64,000 nt of DNA from Hominiventricola filiformis (GCF_020686965.1 NZ_JAJEPS010000010.1:1-64000), one strand, 5' to 3'. Shown: positions 51,596-61,692, counted from the stretch's first letter. Notes: generated by a model from the letters alone, not told the origin. Program-made: numbers and translations.

Positions 51596-52498
51596 TTAGC
51601 GCACTGCGCCGACCAGATCTTTGATATCTTCTACCTGATATTTTTTCATATAAGCTTCAATGCCTTCTGCCACTTCCTTTGCGGCATAGGGATTGGCAAA
51701 ATTAGCAGTCCCCACAGAAACCGCGGTTGCTCCTGCCAGGATAAATTCCAGTGCATCATCTGCGTTCGTGATACCGCCCATACCGATGATCGGAATCTTC
51801 ACTGCATTAGCTGCCTGATAAACCATCCGGACTGCCACCGGTTTCACAGCCGGACCGGACATACCGCCGGTCTTATTTGCCAGAGCAAAGGTTCTTCTGT
51901 TGATATCAATCTTCATACCGGTCAGAGTGTTGATCATAGACAGGGCATCTGCTCCTCCTGCCTCTGCAGCCTTTGCCATGACGGTAATGTCCGTCACATT
52001 GGGACTTAATTTCATGATGACCGGCTGCTTTGCCCGTTTTTTTACCTGCTCAGTAATATGCTGCAGTGCTTTCGGATCCTGCCCGAAGGCAATGCCGCCT
52101 TCCTTTACATTTGGGCAGGAAACATTGATCTCCAACAGATCCACCGGCTCCTCCGCCAGACGTTCTACCACCTCACAGTAATCTTCTTCACTCTTTCCGC
52201 AAACATTGACAATAATCTTCGTATCGTACTGCTTCAGGAACGGGATATCTCTTTTTACAAATACATCAATCCCCGGGTTCTGCAGACCAATGGCATTGAG
52301 CATGCCGCTTCTGGTCTCTGCAATTCGAGGTGTCGGATTGCCCGGCCACGGCACATTTGCCACGCCCTTGGTCACTACGGCACCCAATGCCCCCAGGTCA
52401 TAAAATTCACTGTACTCAGCACCGGATCCAAAGGTTCCGGATGCAGTCATGACTGGATTTTTAAGCTCCACACCTGCGATGGTTACTTTTGTATTCAT
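51596..52498 (-). CDS. pyrD: dihydroorotate dehydrogenase, class 1B catalytic subunit
   Basis: The 300-residue FMN enzyme works with PyrK to oxidise dihydroorotate with NAD+. NVSCPNVKEGG holds the catalytic Cys of class 1B. Its ATG overlaps the pyrK stop by one base. Confidence 0.95.
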   Translation of the reverse strand: MNTKVTIAGVELKNPVMTASGTFGSGAEYSEFYDLGALGAVVTKGVANVPWPGNPTPRIAETRSGMLNAIGLQNPGIDVFVKRDIPFLKQYDTKIIVNVCGKSEEDYCEVVERLAEEPVDLLEINVSCPNVKEGGIAFGQDPKALQHITEQVKKRAKQPVIMKLSPNVTDITVMAKAAEAGGADALSMINTLTGMKIDINRRTFALANKTGGMSGPAVKPVAVRMVYQAANAVKIPIIGMGGITNADDALEFILAGATAVSVGTANFANPYAAKEVAEGIEAYMKKYQVEDIKDLVGAVR

Positions 52499-53271
52499 TA
52501 CAGTTCCACCTCCGTACTTAAAAATACCGGTCCATCTTTGCAGACTCTCTTATTGTGCACATGGGAGTGTCCGTCCATCTCTTTTGACTGGCAGACACAG
52601 GCAAGACAGGCTCCGATGCCGCAGGCCATACGCTCTTCCATGGAAATGTAACACTCGATGCCTTTTTCCTCCGCATAAGCCTTGATGGCACGGAGCATCG
52701 GTTTCGGACCGCAGGCATAGATGACATCTGCTTCAATTCCATGCTCACGGACAGCATCCATGACATTTCCCTTCGTTCCTGCACTTCCATCTTCCGTTGC
52801 GATATAGAAGTCTCCGGATGCGGACAGTTCTTCTGTCAGGAACAGTTCATCCCGGTATCCGGCTACTGTCTGCACTCCCGTACAGCCCTGTGCCTTCAAT
52901 GCAGCTCCCAGCTGTACCATCGGCGGCACGCCGATACCTCCGCCCATCAGAAGCGGCTTCTTTCCTTTTAACGGGAATCCATTTCCCAGAGGTCCTAAGA
53001 TCTCCAGTTTATCTCCGGCTTTCCGTCCGGAAAATTCTGCAGTTCCTTCTCCGACTACCCGATATACAAGGCGAAGTTTTCCTTCCTCTGCATTGATTTC
53101 GCAGATACTGATAGGACGCGGCAGCATATGACTTCCGTCACTGCAGTATACAGATACAAACTGTCCCGGAACTGCGTCTTTTGCAATCTGCTCGGTCTGA
53201 AGCCACAGGCTGAAAATTCCGGAAGCAATCTCTTTCTGCTCCAGAACGGTGGCAAATTCTCTGTTCTTCAT
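52498..53271 (-). CDS. pyrK: dihydroorotate dehydrogenase electron-transfer subunit
   Basis: The 257-residue FAD and 2Fe-2S protein. FAD-binding LPRPISICE, NAD-binding GGGIGVPPM and the cluster CGIGACLACVC are intact. I use ATG 53271 (MKNREFATVL) after GGAG; the frame from 53337 is probably not translated. Confidence 0.94.
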   Translation of the reverse strand: MKNREFATVLEQKEIASGIFSLWLQTEQIAKDAVPGQFVSVYCSDGSHMLPRPISICEINAEEGKLRLVYRVVGEGTAEFSGRKAGDKLEILGPLGNGFPLKGKKPLLMGGGIGVPPMVQLGAALKAQGCTGVQTVAGYRDELFLTEELSASGDFYIATEDGSAGTKGNVMDAVREHGIEADVIYACGPKPMLRAIKAYAEEKGIECYISMEERMACGIGACLACVCQSKEMDGHSHVHNKRVCKDGPVFLSTEVEL

Positions 53272-53340
53272 GTCTTTATTTTCTCCATTCTTCGACGCAG
53301 GCGGAACACGTCCTACGCATTCCGCCCGTATTATCATCTA

Positions 53341-54270
53341 TTAAAGTGCTGCGTCCAAAGCTCCCTGAATATCTGCAATCATAGCCTCTACGGCCGCACG
53401 GGATGCATCTCCAAAATTCTCTGCTCCGAATTTTGCATATGCTTCCTGTTTGTAAGCGGCAATGATACCTCTGGAAGAATTGACAATTGCACCCAGACCG
53501 TCTTCATTGAAGAAATGAACCAGGTCTTTTCCTTTTCCGCCCTGCGCACCGTACCCAGGTACCAGAATGAAGGACTTCGGCATTACTTTACGAAGAATCT
53601 CGCCCTGTTCCGGATAGGTGGCACCTACTACAGCTCCGATATAACTGTAACTGTCACCCATGTGGTCTTCGCCCCACTGAGCAACCTTCTCACCTACCAT
53701 CTCATACAGCGGTTTTCCATTGATCAGCTGATCCTGAAACTCACCGCTGGATGGGTTGGAAGTCTTTACAAGGATGAAGAGACCTTTCTTCTCCTGTTTG
53801 CAGACATCAATGAACGGTTTCACACCGTCAGATCCCAGATATGGATTAACCGTGGCAAAATCCTCGTCAAAGCCTGCATAGGTTTTGCTTCCTACCTGCA
53901 CCTTTCCAAGATGGCCGGTTGCATAAGCTGCAGAAGTGGAACCGATGTCACCACGTTTAATATCACCGATTACTACCAGATCTTTGGATTTACAGTAGTC
54001 TACAGTTTTCTTATATGCTTTCAGGCCCTCGATGCCAAACTGCTCGTACATGGCAATCTGCGGTTTGACTGCCGGAATCAGGTCATAGGTTTTGTCTACG
54101 ATCTCTTTGTTGAACTGCCAGATTGCTTCTGCCGCTCCCTCCAGAGTTTCTCCAAACTCGTCAAACGCTTTTTTCTGAATATGCTCCGGTACATAAGAAA
54201 GCATCGGGTCAAGTCCTACCACGATAGGTGCCTTTGTTTTCTGAATCTTGTTGATCAGTTTGTTAATCAT
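53341..54270 (-). CDS. pyrF: orotidine 5'-phosphate decarboxylase
   Basis: The 309-residue PyrF of the longer (type 2) class with the active site GDIKRGDIGSTS and the phosphate-binding PGYGAQG. First gene of the pyr operon, with AAGGAG before the start. No PyrR-type attenuator is visible in the short leader. Confidence 0.95.
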   Translation of the reverse strand: MINKLINKIQKTKAPIVVGLDPMLSYVPEHIQKKAFDEFGETLEGAAEAIWQFNKEIVDKTYDLIPAVKPQIAMYEQFGIEGLKAYKKTVDYCKSKDLVVIGDIKRGDIGSTSAAYATGHLGKVQVGSKTYAGFDEDFATVNPYLGSDGVKPFIDVCKQEKKGLFILVKTSNPSSGEFQDQLINGKPLYEMVGEKVAQWGEDHMGDSYSYIGAVVGATYPEQGEILRKVMPKSFILVPGYGAQGGKGKDLVHFFNEDGLGAIVNSSRGIIAAYKQEAYAKFGAENFGDASRAAVEAMIADIQGALDAAL

Positions 54271-54312
54271 GGAAATCTCCTTCTTTGGTCTTAAAAATTT
54301 CTACTGCGTTCT

Positions 54313-54341
54313 AGTGTAGCATAACTGTTCCGTGATTTCAA
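54313..54341 (-). promoter_or_regulatory. promoter of pyrF-K-D-E
   Basis: TTGAAA (54341-54336) and TACACT (54318-54313) are 17 nt apart on the minus strand; the -35 overlaps the end of the PPK2 gene. Confidence 0.6.
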
Positions 54342-55813
54342 TGCGTATCCAGCACCTTTTCCAGTTCCTCAATCACGATTTTCAGTGCCTTGATCCGGGC
54401 ATATTTCTTATCTACGGACTCCAGCACATGCCATGGTGCATAAGTGGTACTAGTCTTTGCAATCATTTCGTTGACCGCATCCTCATACTGATCCCATTTT
54501 TCACGGTTACGCCAGTCCTCATCGGTAATTTTCCACTGTTTTTCCGGCGTATTCTGTCGGTCTGTAAAACGGCGCAGCTGGGTCACTTTGTCGATCTGTA
54601 CCCAGAACTTGATAATCACGGCACCCCAGTCATAGAGTTCCTTTTCAAATTCATTGATCTCATTGTAAGCACGTTTCCAGTCATTTTCACTGCAGAAGCC
54701 TTCCAGACGCTCCACCATGACTCTGCCATACCAGGTCCGGTCAAAGATGGCTATATGCCCGGTCTTAGGAAGTCTTGTCCAGAACCGCCACAGATAATGC
54801 CTTGCCTTCTCATGAGGCTCCGGGCTGGCAATGGGATGTACTTCGTAGCCTCTCGGATCCAGCGCTCCTGTAATTCGTTTAATATTACCACCTTTTCCTG
54901 CTGCATCCCAGCCTTCATAAGCAATGATTACCGGCACTTTCTTCCGGTACAGACGATTGTGAAGCTCTCCAAGACGGGTCTGCAGCTGCTTTAACTCTTC
55001 CTGATATTCTTCATCTGCCAGCTCTTTGTCCAGCGGGATCTCGGAGAGCAGCGGCATCTTTTCCAATGGAAAAACATTTTGCAGAAGCGGCACCGCCATA
55101 TCCCGGTTATTAAATGCAATGTCAATTCCCTGGGTCAGTGTCTCCAACACCTGCAGTTCCGTCCATTTCTTTGATTTGGCATCAATGATGTACCAGGGTG
55201 CCGACGGCATACTGGTATCTTTCATATAGGAAGAAAATGCATCCACACATTTTTCATAATGGTGATTCTGCCACATGTCATTTCTATTGACACGCCACAT
55301 AGTGTCTTTTTCCTCTGCCAGATGTTTGATTCGTTTCTTCTGCTCTTTTTCTGAAATATGCAGGAAAAATTTCATAACCAGATATCCATTATCCGTCAGC
55401 TGACGCTCAAACCGGCGAATGCTCTCGATCCGTTTCGTATATTCTGATTCCTTCAGTTCGCCGCGCAGGTAATCGCCTACCGTTTCACCCATCCAGCCAG
55501 AATCCAGAAATACAAATTTTCCCGCTTCCGGAATCTTTGCAAAATGCCGGTACAGAAACGGCCGCCGCTCCTCTTCCTCAGTTTTCTTCTCCATAGATTC
55601 CACTTTAAAGAACCGCGGATCAATGTTTTGGATAATCTCTCCGATGCAGCTTCCCTTTCCAGCCGTTCCCCAACCCTCCATAAGTACCAGTACCGGAACC
55701 TTCTTTTCTTTAATGAGCATCTGCTGCCGCGCCAGCTTATCCCTCGCTGCAATAAGACGTTTTTTCAGCTCCCCTTCCTCTGGTTTCTCTGTAGCTTTCC
55801 ATTCTCTCAGCAT
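54338..55813 (-). CDS. two-domain PPK2 polyphosphate phosphotransferase
   Basis: The 491-residue protein has two PPK2 domains. The second is complete: Walker A GWDAAGKGG and lid FDRTWYGRVM. The first keeps GWGTAGKGS, but its lid reads LDSGWMGETV, lacking the conserved Asp-Arg, so it is probably inactive. This is the layout of class II PPK2, which makes ADP from AMP and polyphosphate. ATG 55813 follows AAGGGGG; the frame to 55924 crosses a terminator. Confidence 0.92.
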   Translation of the reverse strand: MLREWKATEKPEEGELKKRLIAARDKLARQQMLIKEKKVPVLVLMEGWGTAGKGSCIGEIIQNIDPRFFKVESMEKKTEEEERRPFLYRHFAKIPEAGKFVFLDSGWMGETVGDYLRGELKESEYTKRIESIRRFERQLTDNGYLVMKFFLHISEKEQKKRIKHLAEEKDTMWRVNRNDMWQNHHYEKCVDAFSSYMKDTSMPSAPWYIIDAKSKKWTELQVLETLTQGIDIAFNNRDMAVPLLQNVFPLEKMPLLSEIPLDKELADEEYQEELKQLQTRLGELHNRLYRKKVPVIIAYEGWDAAGKGGNIKRITGALDPRGYEVHPIASPEPHEKARHYLWRFWTRLPKTGHIAIFDRTWYGRVMVERLEGFCSENDWKRAYNEINEFEKELYDWGAVIIKFWVQIDKVTQLRRFTDRQNTPEKQWKITDEDWRNREKWDQYEDAVNEMIAKTSTTYAPWHVLESVDKKYARIKALKIVIEELEKVLDTH

Positions 55814-55864
55814 GTGTGTACCCCCTTTTTTACTAGTTTTCCACATTTTTTTCAAAATAACAAG

Positions 55865-55910
55865 ACATAAAAAAACTATTGCTCCAATTTCTGAAACAAT
55901 AGTTTTTCTT
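55865..55910. terminator. terminator of the catabolic operon
   Basis: AAAAACTATTG (55871-55881) and CAATAGTTTTT (55897-55907) form an 11-bp stem with A/T tracts on both sides, just past the LarA-like stop. Confidence 0.88.
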
Positions 55911-55911
55911 T

Positions 55912-57351
55912 TTATTTCATACAAAGATGAACTGCTGCGGTTTTAAATGTTTTTGGCAATGCCAGAATGTTCGGATGATCTCCCACATATTTTTTCTTTG
56001 CATCTTCCAGTGCTTCTTCCACTGTTTCCCTGGTTTTTAATCCCATACTTCTGGCAATCCCCGGTTCCTGCGCCCCGACAATATAAATTGCCGATGTATT
56101 CATTTCTGCAATATGTCCGCATGACATCATAGAAAAACCATGAAACGGGTGAAATGCATTGGCAAACCTATATTTTCGAATATATTCTTCGTTTGTTGCA
56201 AAGTATTCCCCATAACGGTTCATATCCGGAAGAATCTGCATATGGTCATGCTGGAACATTTCATACAGTTCTCTTAAATACGGCCATCTTTCATCATGAA
56301 AATATCCATTGCAGACGGATGCACAAATGATCACGCAGCGATCACTCATAATTCTTTTATGTCGGATTACCTGTGCCGACAATGCCTGCATCATCTGAAT
56401 TGGATTGGTTCCCATTCCGTCTCCATAATGGAAATCTTGCGGCATTCCGAAAATAAGTACATCATATTTCTTTTCTGCCCATGGTACATATGTCCTTTTG
56501 TCCGCAATCTTCCAGGACTGCGGCATCATTTCTTTTGCATATCCGGAAAATACGGCAATCTGGCGGGAATACGTATCTAGAACTGCATCACAGCAGAAAA
56601 ACTTTTTCCCCATACACGCTTCCATATACATACCGATTTCATCAAACTTCGTGCGCATCAGGCTGTGTCCAGATACCGGTGTAAAATCTTTTCTGTGCAT
56701 AACCTCCGGAACATGGTGTGTTGCAATTGATCTCCAGTGTGTAATTCCTGTCGCACAATGCTTATATCCGCCAGAATATCCCCCATATGGATTTCCCTGC
56801 GTATGCCCTATCAATATTGCCAGATCTGAGTCATACACATATTTATTCATAATCACCCGATCGCCACGTTCTGTACATCCCAGATCTACCAAATGTTCAT
56901 AATCTTCTGAATCATGACTGGTAATCTGACCGCATGAATAAAATTCCTCAAAAATTTCTTTTCCCAGAATTTTCTTTGCTTCCGGAACGGTCGTCCGCGG
57001 ATGAAGTCCATTGGAAAACAGCAGCAGAATATCTTTTTTCTCAACGCCTGCTGCATAAAGCTCTTCCAGGATCACCTTTATTGCTACTTTTCGATGCGAT
57101 GTTGGCTGACAGCCTCCCTTTACAATGTCCGGAATGACAATGGTTATTTTGCTTCCTTTATGTACCAGTTTCGAAATCGGAAGCATTCCAATGGGATTTT
57201 GAACCGATTCTCTGGTAATATTCATAAGAGAATCCATATCCTGAGGCAGACAAGGCGGATCAGGTATTGTTTCCCCTGGTATAAACACATCTGTATTTTC
57301 CGGAAGTTCTGCCTCCATCAATCCATGTCCATATTCAAAATTTAATTTCAT
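55912..57351 (-). CDS. LarA-like (lactate racemase family) epimerase
   Basis: The 479-residue protein aligns with nickel-pincer LarA racemases. Candidate catalytic and cofactor residues are H117 (SNGLHPR), H183 (IGHTQGN), K197 in GGYSGGYK (the lysine that binds the pincer cofactor in LarA) and H212/H213 (ATHHVP). LarA homologues racemise or epimerise 2-hydroxy acids, including sugar acids. The position in a sugar operon argues against plain lactate. Last gene of the operon, followed by a strong terminator. No larB/larC/larE maturation genes are in this window, so cofactor supply must come from elsewhere. Confidence 0.87.
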   Translation of the reverse strand: MKLNFEYGHGLMEAELPENTDVFIPGETIPDPPCLPQDMDSLMNITRESVQNPIGMLPISKLVHKGSKITIVIPDIVKGGCQPTSHRKVAIKVILEELYAAGVEKKDILLLFSNGLHPRTTVPEAKKILGKEIFEEFYSCGQITSHDSEDYEHLVDLGCTERGDRVIMNKYVYDSDLAILIGHTQGNPYGGYSGGYKHCATGITHWRSIATHHVPEVMHRKDFTPVSGHSLMRTKFDEIGMYMEACMGKKFFCCDAVLDTYSRQIAVFSGYAKEMMPQSWKIADKRTYVPWAEKKYDVLIFGMPQDFHYGDGMGTNPIQMMQALSAQVIRHKRIMSDRCVIICASVCNGYFHDERWPYLRELYEMFQHDHMQILPDMNRYGEYFATNEEYIRKYRFANAFHPFHGFSMMSCGHIAEMNTSAIYIVGAQEPGIARSMGLKTRETVEEALEDAKKKYVGDHPNILALPKTFKTAAVHLCMK

Positions 57352-57364
57352 ATCATATTCCCTG

Positions 57365-58483
57365 TTATCTCATAGACTGATACATTTCCTGCAGCATTTC
57401 TTTCGTAATTTCAACCGGATTATTATAAAGATTCGGATGCGTGCTTCCATCAACAAGATCTTGAATCTGTTCATCGGTAAGATGATACTCTTTCAGATCA
57501 GTACGAAGTCCAATTTCTTTTTTGAGATCATAAATTGCATCCGCCATTTCATACATATCTTTAAAGCCAAGTTTCTTTGCAAATTCATGAATTCTTCCAT
57601 TTTGTGCATCCGCATTAATTCTCGCAAAATAATCCAGAGTCAAACCGCATGCTTCTCCATGAGGAATATGCAGCATATTGGTCAACGGGAATGAGCACGC
57701 ATGTGAACTGGTTGTCTTCGGCAGTGTAAATGCCATTCCTGCAATCACTGACGCTTCTGCCATCTTTGCACGTGCTTCCCTATTAGAAGGGTCTTTGCAG
57801 ACAATTCTGAGATACTGGAATACAATATGACTTGCATGGAGTGCCAGTGCATCACAAACTGGCTGATGGCCTTTGCTCCAGAAGCCTTCCAGCGCATGGC
57901 ATAATACATCAATACCCGTGCTTGCCGTCATATATGGCGGAAGTGTATAGGTCAGTTCCGGATCAATTAATGCAACCGCAGGATAGAAATTATTACAGTT
58001 AATCGGTCCCTTTTTCCCCAACTCTTTATTACTGAGTACAGCAACACAGGTAACTTCACTTCCTGTTCCTGCAGTCGTCGGAATTGCAATCAACGGTAAA
58101 TGCTGCTTCGGTAAGACTTCTCCTGTTCCATGATATTTACAAATGGAATCCTCCGTAAAACAGATCGTCCCTGAAGCCTTTGCGCAATCTAATGCACTTC
58201 CGCCTCCCAGTGCTACCAGAAAATCAACCTTTTTCTCTTTGATCAGTTTTGCGCATGCATCCACTTCCCTCACTTCAGGATTCGGAGAAATTTCACTGTA
58301 AATATCCACCAGTACTCCATTGCTTCCGGCTACTATTTTCTGTGCAAGTCCACTTTTAACAAAAAACGGATCACTCACAAGTAAGCCTCTTTTACAGTTC
58401 AATTCACTGGCTACTTTCTCCAGTTCTCCTACAGAACCTTCGCCAAATCTGATCGTTACCGGCTGTAAATATTCCCATGCCAT
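57365..58483 (-). CDS. iron-containing alcohol dehydrogenase
   Basis: The 372-residue enzyme has the NAD(P) motif GGGSALDCAKA, TTAGTGSEVT and metal-binding His residues in LCHALEGFW and PHGEACGL. It should interconvert an aldehyde or ketone and an alcohol, probably a product or substrate of the aldolases in this operon. It lies 15 bases after the transketolase C-terminal gene. Confidence 0.9.
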   Translation of the reverse strand: MAWEYLQPVTIRFGEGSVGELEKVASELNCKRGLLVSDPFFVKSGLAQKIVAGSNGVLVDIYSEISPNPEVREVDACAKLIKEKKVDFLVALGGGSALDCAKASGTICFTEDSICKYHGTGEVLPKQHLPLIAIPTTAGTGSEVTCVAVLSNKELGKKGPINCNNFYPAVALIDPELTYTLPPYMTASTGIDVLCHALEGFWSKGHQPVCDALALHASHIVFQYLRIVCKDPSNREARAKMAEASVIAGMAFTLPKTTSSHACSFPLTNMLHIPHGEACGLTLDYFARINADAQNGRIHEFAKKLGFKDMYEMADAIYDLKKEIGLRTDLKEYHLTDEQIQDLVDGSTHPNLYNNPVEITKEMLQEMYQSMR

Positions 58484-58498
58484 GTCCTTTTCCCCCTT

Positions 58499-59443
58499 CT
58501 ACTTTCTCTTAAGAACCATGTTAACTTTATGAACAATATTTTCCGAAGTCAGGCCAAATCTTTCCTCCAGGTAAGCTTCCTGACCAACTTCACCAAATTC
58601 ATCCTGTACCCCCGTCATCTCCAACGGAACCGGATATTTCAATGCCAGAACCGAAGCTACAGCAGAGCCAAGCCCATTTCTTATATTATGGTTTTCCGCA
58701 GTAACAATTGCGCCTGTCTCCTCTGCCGCCTTGATAATTGCATTTTCATCAATCGGTTTCAGACACCACATATCAATGACTCTGGCATGAATTCCCTGTT
58801 TTTCCAGAATATCTGCTGCCTCCAATGCCTTGTCCACCATATATCCCATTGCAATAATTGTCACATCCGTCCCGTCTTTTAACATGCAAGATTTTCCAAC
58901 CTCAAATTTAGCCCCGGTACCATATATGATTGGAGCCTGTCTCCTTCTGAGCCGGATATACCATGTTCCGTAAGTTTCCTTTGCCAACTGTAGGACTCTC
59001 TCAAGAGAAATCTCATCACATGGTTCCACCACAGTAATCTCCGGAATTGTTGACATAATTCCAAGATCTTCAAATGGCATATGCGTTCCCCCATTTAAAG
59101 CCGCTGTAATTCCCGGATCAGAACCCACAATTTTTACGTTTTGTTTTGCGTACGCGCAAGACATGAATATCTGGTCGCATGCACGCCTGCTAGCAAACGG
59201 AGCAAATGTATGGGCAAATGGAATAAATCCTGTTGCTGAAAGTCCGGCTGCAACACCAATCATATTTGCTTCCTGAACTCCACAGTCAAACGTTCTCTCC
59301 GGATATTTTTCTCTGAATGGAATTGTTCCCATCGCCAGCATCAGATCCGCATCCAGCACAATTACTTTTTGGTCATTTTCAGCCATATTCATTAAGGTTT
59401 CGCAGAAAACCGTTCTCATTTCCCTTTTACTGAGTTCATTCAT
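58499..59443 (-). CDS. transketolase C-terminal subunit (split)
   Basis: The 314-residue protein holds the pyrimidine-binding and C-terminal domains (FDCGVQEANMIG, FAPFASRRACDQI, VTAENHNIRNGLG). It pairs with the next gene upstream to form one transketolase. Split transketolases are frequent in specialised pathways such as D-apiose and sulfoquinovose degradation. Confidence 0.92.
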   Translation of the reverse strand: MNELSKREMRTVFCETLMNMAENDQKVIVLDADLMLAMGTIPFREKYPERTFDCGVQEANMIGVAAGLSATGFIPFAHTFAPFASRRACDQIFMSCAYAKQNVKIVGSDPGITAALNGGTHMPFEDLGIMSTIPEITVVEPCDEISLERVLQLAKETYGTWYIRLRRRQAPIIYGTGAKFEVGKSCMLKDGTDVTIIAMGYMVDKALEAADILEKQGIHARVIDMWCLKPIDENAIIKAAEETGAIVTAENHNIRNGLGSAVASVLALKYPVPLEMTGVQDEFGEVGQEAYLEERFGLTSENIVHKVNMVLKRK

Positions 59444-60295
59444 CTACTGTCCCTCCTGAATTTTCAGCTTCCGTAATTCTTCATCCAGCTCCCTACATGC
59501 TTCTATTACCATGTCCTGTGTCACCGGCATATTATGGCAGCTTAATTTGCCTTCTATTTTGCTGTATCCCTTTCCTTTTTTCGTATTAAGGATAATGACT
59601 GATGGTTTCTCATGCTGAGATTTCGCCTTCCTTATGGCATCCTCAATTTGATCCACATTATTTCCGTCTTCTACATTCTGTGCATACCATCCGAACTGTT
59701 CAAATTTCTTTGACACATCCCCCAATGCACACAGATTTTCTACATAGTCATCAATCTGGCATTTATTATAATCCACAAATGCAATCACATGTCTCAGTTG
59801 CTTCGCTCCTGCAAACATCGCAGCTTCCCATACCTGTCCCTCTTCAATTTCACCATCTCCGAGAATCAAATATGTGTAATTTTCATAACCCTTCAATCGA
59901 TTTCCACATGCAATTCCCATTGCAGTGCTGGCCCCCTGACCAAGTGAACCTGTCGTCATATCAATTCCCGGAGTTCGATTCATATCGCAGTGGCTGGGAA
60001 GATTAGTTCCCGGTTTATTAAGATTCAACAGCATCTCTTTTGGGAAAAATCCTTTTAAAGCCAGCGTTGCGTACACAGCAGGTCCTGAGTGTCCTTTGGA
60101 TACTACCAGCATGTCTCGGTCATCTTTTTTCGGATTTTGGGGATCTATATTCATTTCTTTTCCATACAACACTGCCAGCAAGTCAACAATAGAAAGAGAA
60201 CCGCCAATATGTCCAACTCCTAAATTCCCAATGCTTTTTATCGTTTCTTTTCGAATCTCAATTGCAAATTCTTTCAAATTTACTGAATTGTTCAT
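59444..60295 (-). CDS. transketolase N-terminal subunit (split)
   Basis: The 283-residue TPP-binding half, with GHIGGSLSIVDLLAVLYG and the thiamine motif GDGEIEEGQVWEAA...NKCQIDD. It ends directly at the start of the C-terminal subunit. Substrate choice (xylulose-5-P, apulose-4-P, sulfofructose and so on) cannot be read from the sequence by eye. Confidence 0.92.
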   Translation of the reverse strand: MNNSVNLKEFAIEIRKETIKSIGNLGVGHIGGSLSIVDLLAVLYGKEMNIDPQNPKKDDRDMLVVSKGHSGPAVYATLALKGFFPKEMLLNLNKPGTNLPSHCDMNRTPGIDMTTGSLGQGASTAMGIACGNRLKGYENYTYLILGDGEIEEGQVWEAAMFAGAKQLRHVIAFVDYNKCQIDDYVENLCALGDVSKKFEQFGWYAQNVEDGNNVDQIEDAIRKAKSQHEKPSVIILNTKKGKGYSKIEGKLSCHNMPVTQDMVIEACRELDEELRKLKIQEGQ

Positions 60296-60316
60296 TTCTT
60301 ACCTTTCTTCCTCAGT

Positions 60317-60793
60317 TCATTTCTCATAAATCGCTTTTTCAATTTCTTTTACTTTTTCTTTGCCACCTTTTAAAAACTCCTGACGCCAAGGTTCCAGTCC
60401 CTGTGTAAATTCTGTGGCAAGGAATACATCGACCATTTCACATCCAACCTCCGGGGCTGTCTTCCATCCTCCCATCGTAATTACATTAGCATCATTAATT
60501 GCGCGGCACATTCTTGCATCATAGATATCCGAACATGGCATGGCATAAACACCCTGGTATTTGTTTGCCACAATTGCCATTCCTGCACCTGTACCACAGA
60601 TCAGTACTCCTCTGTCAAATTCTCCTGTCTGCATCTTTTCTGCAAGAATTGGTGCTGTTTCAAAAAAAGGTTTTACATGATCCAGATCTGCAGTTCCACA
60701 GTCTTCCACCATATGTCCTGCATCTATAAGATGTTTTTTTACTGCTTCTTTTAAAGAAAATCCTGATTTATCAGAACCGATTACTATTTTCAT
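60317..60793 (-). CDS. RpiB/LacA/LacB-family sugar-phosphate isomerase
   Basis: The 158-residue isomerase has the catalytic Cys66 in LICGTGAGMAI and the D-L-D-H motif near residue 39. Members isomerise ribose-5-P, allose-6-P, galactose-6-P, tetrulose-4-P or sulfoerythrose. Placed beside a split transketolase and a TIM homologue, a tetrose phosphate is the likeliest substrate. It overlaps the transporter gene by 4 bases. Confidence 0.9.
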   Translation of the reverse strand: MKIVIGSDKSGFSLKEAVKKHLIDAGHMVEDCGTADLDHVKPFFETAPILAEKMQTGEFDRGVLICGTGAGMAIVANKYQGVYAMPCSDIYDARMCRAINDANVITMGGWKTAPEVGCEMVDVFLATEFTQGLEPWRQEFLKGGKEKVKEIEKAIYEK

Positions 60794-61692
60794 CTTTTCT
60801 TCTCCTTATTCTGTTCCAGTAAAATTCCCAAAGCACCCACAATAACTATTCCCATTCCAAGATATTGCAGCCGTACCATTTTTTCATGAAACACCAGAAA
60901 AGTTATAATGGTTGATACAATTGGCATTAAAAGTAAAAATGTTTTCACAAGCCATACTGGATAATGTCTGAGATTATGATAATACACAACATAAATCAGA
61001 GTCTGTCCCAATGCTGCAAAAATGAGTGCCAGTGCAGCATTCCTGTCTGTAAAAACTATAGCTGCCTGCGGAAGTGTCCGCATGATAACTGAAGTGATCA
61101 GAAAATATAACAGAGTCACAAAATTATTGTAGTATGCAACCACGTCATCACAGACAGGGTTCTTTTTATCCAGCTGCACACTTTTAATTACAAATGCATT
61201 ACAGGATACAAAGAAAGCGCTTAAGAGAAAAAATATATTTCCAGGATCCGATACTCTGAAAGTCGTAAAATCAATTCCCATGACCATAAATACACCCAAC
61301 AGCATCACTCCTGTACAGGCCCATGCTTTCCATGTAAATCTTTGCTTATAGATGATCATGGACAAAATATTTACCATCAGGACATCACATTTCAGCAGTG
61401 CCGTTCCGCTTGCTGCTGAAGAAAGTGAAAGGCCGATAAATGCCGTAATGTCAAGCAAAAAGCCCAGTGTTCCAATCAATAACAGACGTATAAGAACTCC
61501 TTTTGTATTCGTTAATTTTTGCAATTCACTTCGTCTGTACATGATAACTGTCAGAAAAATCATTGTGATAAAACGAATTCCGACTCCGGCTGTAAATGCG
61601 GATGTATATCCAATAATTTTCTGACTGGCCACATAGTAACTTCCCCAGATTACCGGCAGAATCAATAAAGGCAATACTTTTCCTTTTTCCAT
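60790..61692 (-). CDS. EamA/DMT-family transporter
   Basis: The 300-residue protein has ten helices in two EamA halves (second half near AALGQTLIYVVYYHNLR). Members move sugars, amino acids or metabolites. Inside this operon it is the only transport gene in the window and could import the substrate or export an end product. Confidence 0.88.
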   Translation of the reverse strand: MEKGKVLPLLILPVIWGSYYVASQKIIGYTSAFTAGVGIRFITMIFLTVIMYRRSELQKLTNTKGVLIRLLLIGTLGFLLDITAFIGLSLSSAASGTALLKCDVLMVNILSMIIYKQRFTWKAWACTGVMLLGVFMVMGIDFTTFRVSDPGNIFFLLSAFFVSCNAFVIKSVQLDKKNPVCDDVVAYYNNFVTLLYFLITSVIMRTLPQAAIVFTDRNAALALIFAALGQTLIYVVYYHNLRHYPVWLVKTFLLLMPIVSTIITFLVFHEKMVRLQYLGMGIVIVGALGILLEQNKEKKR

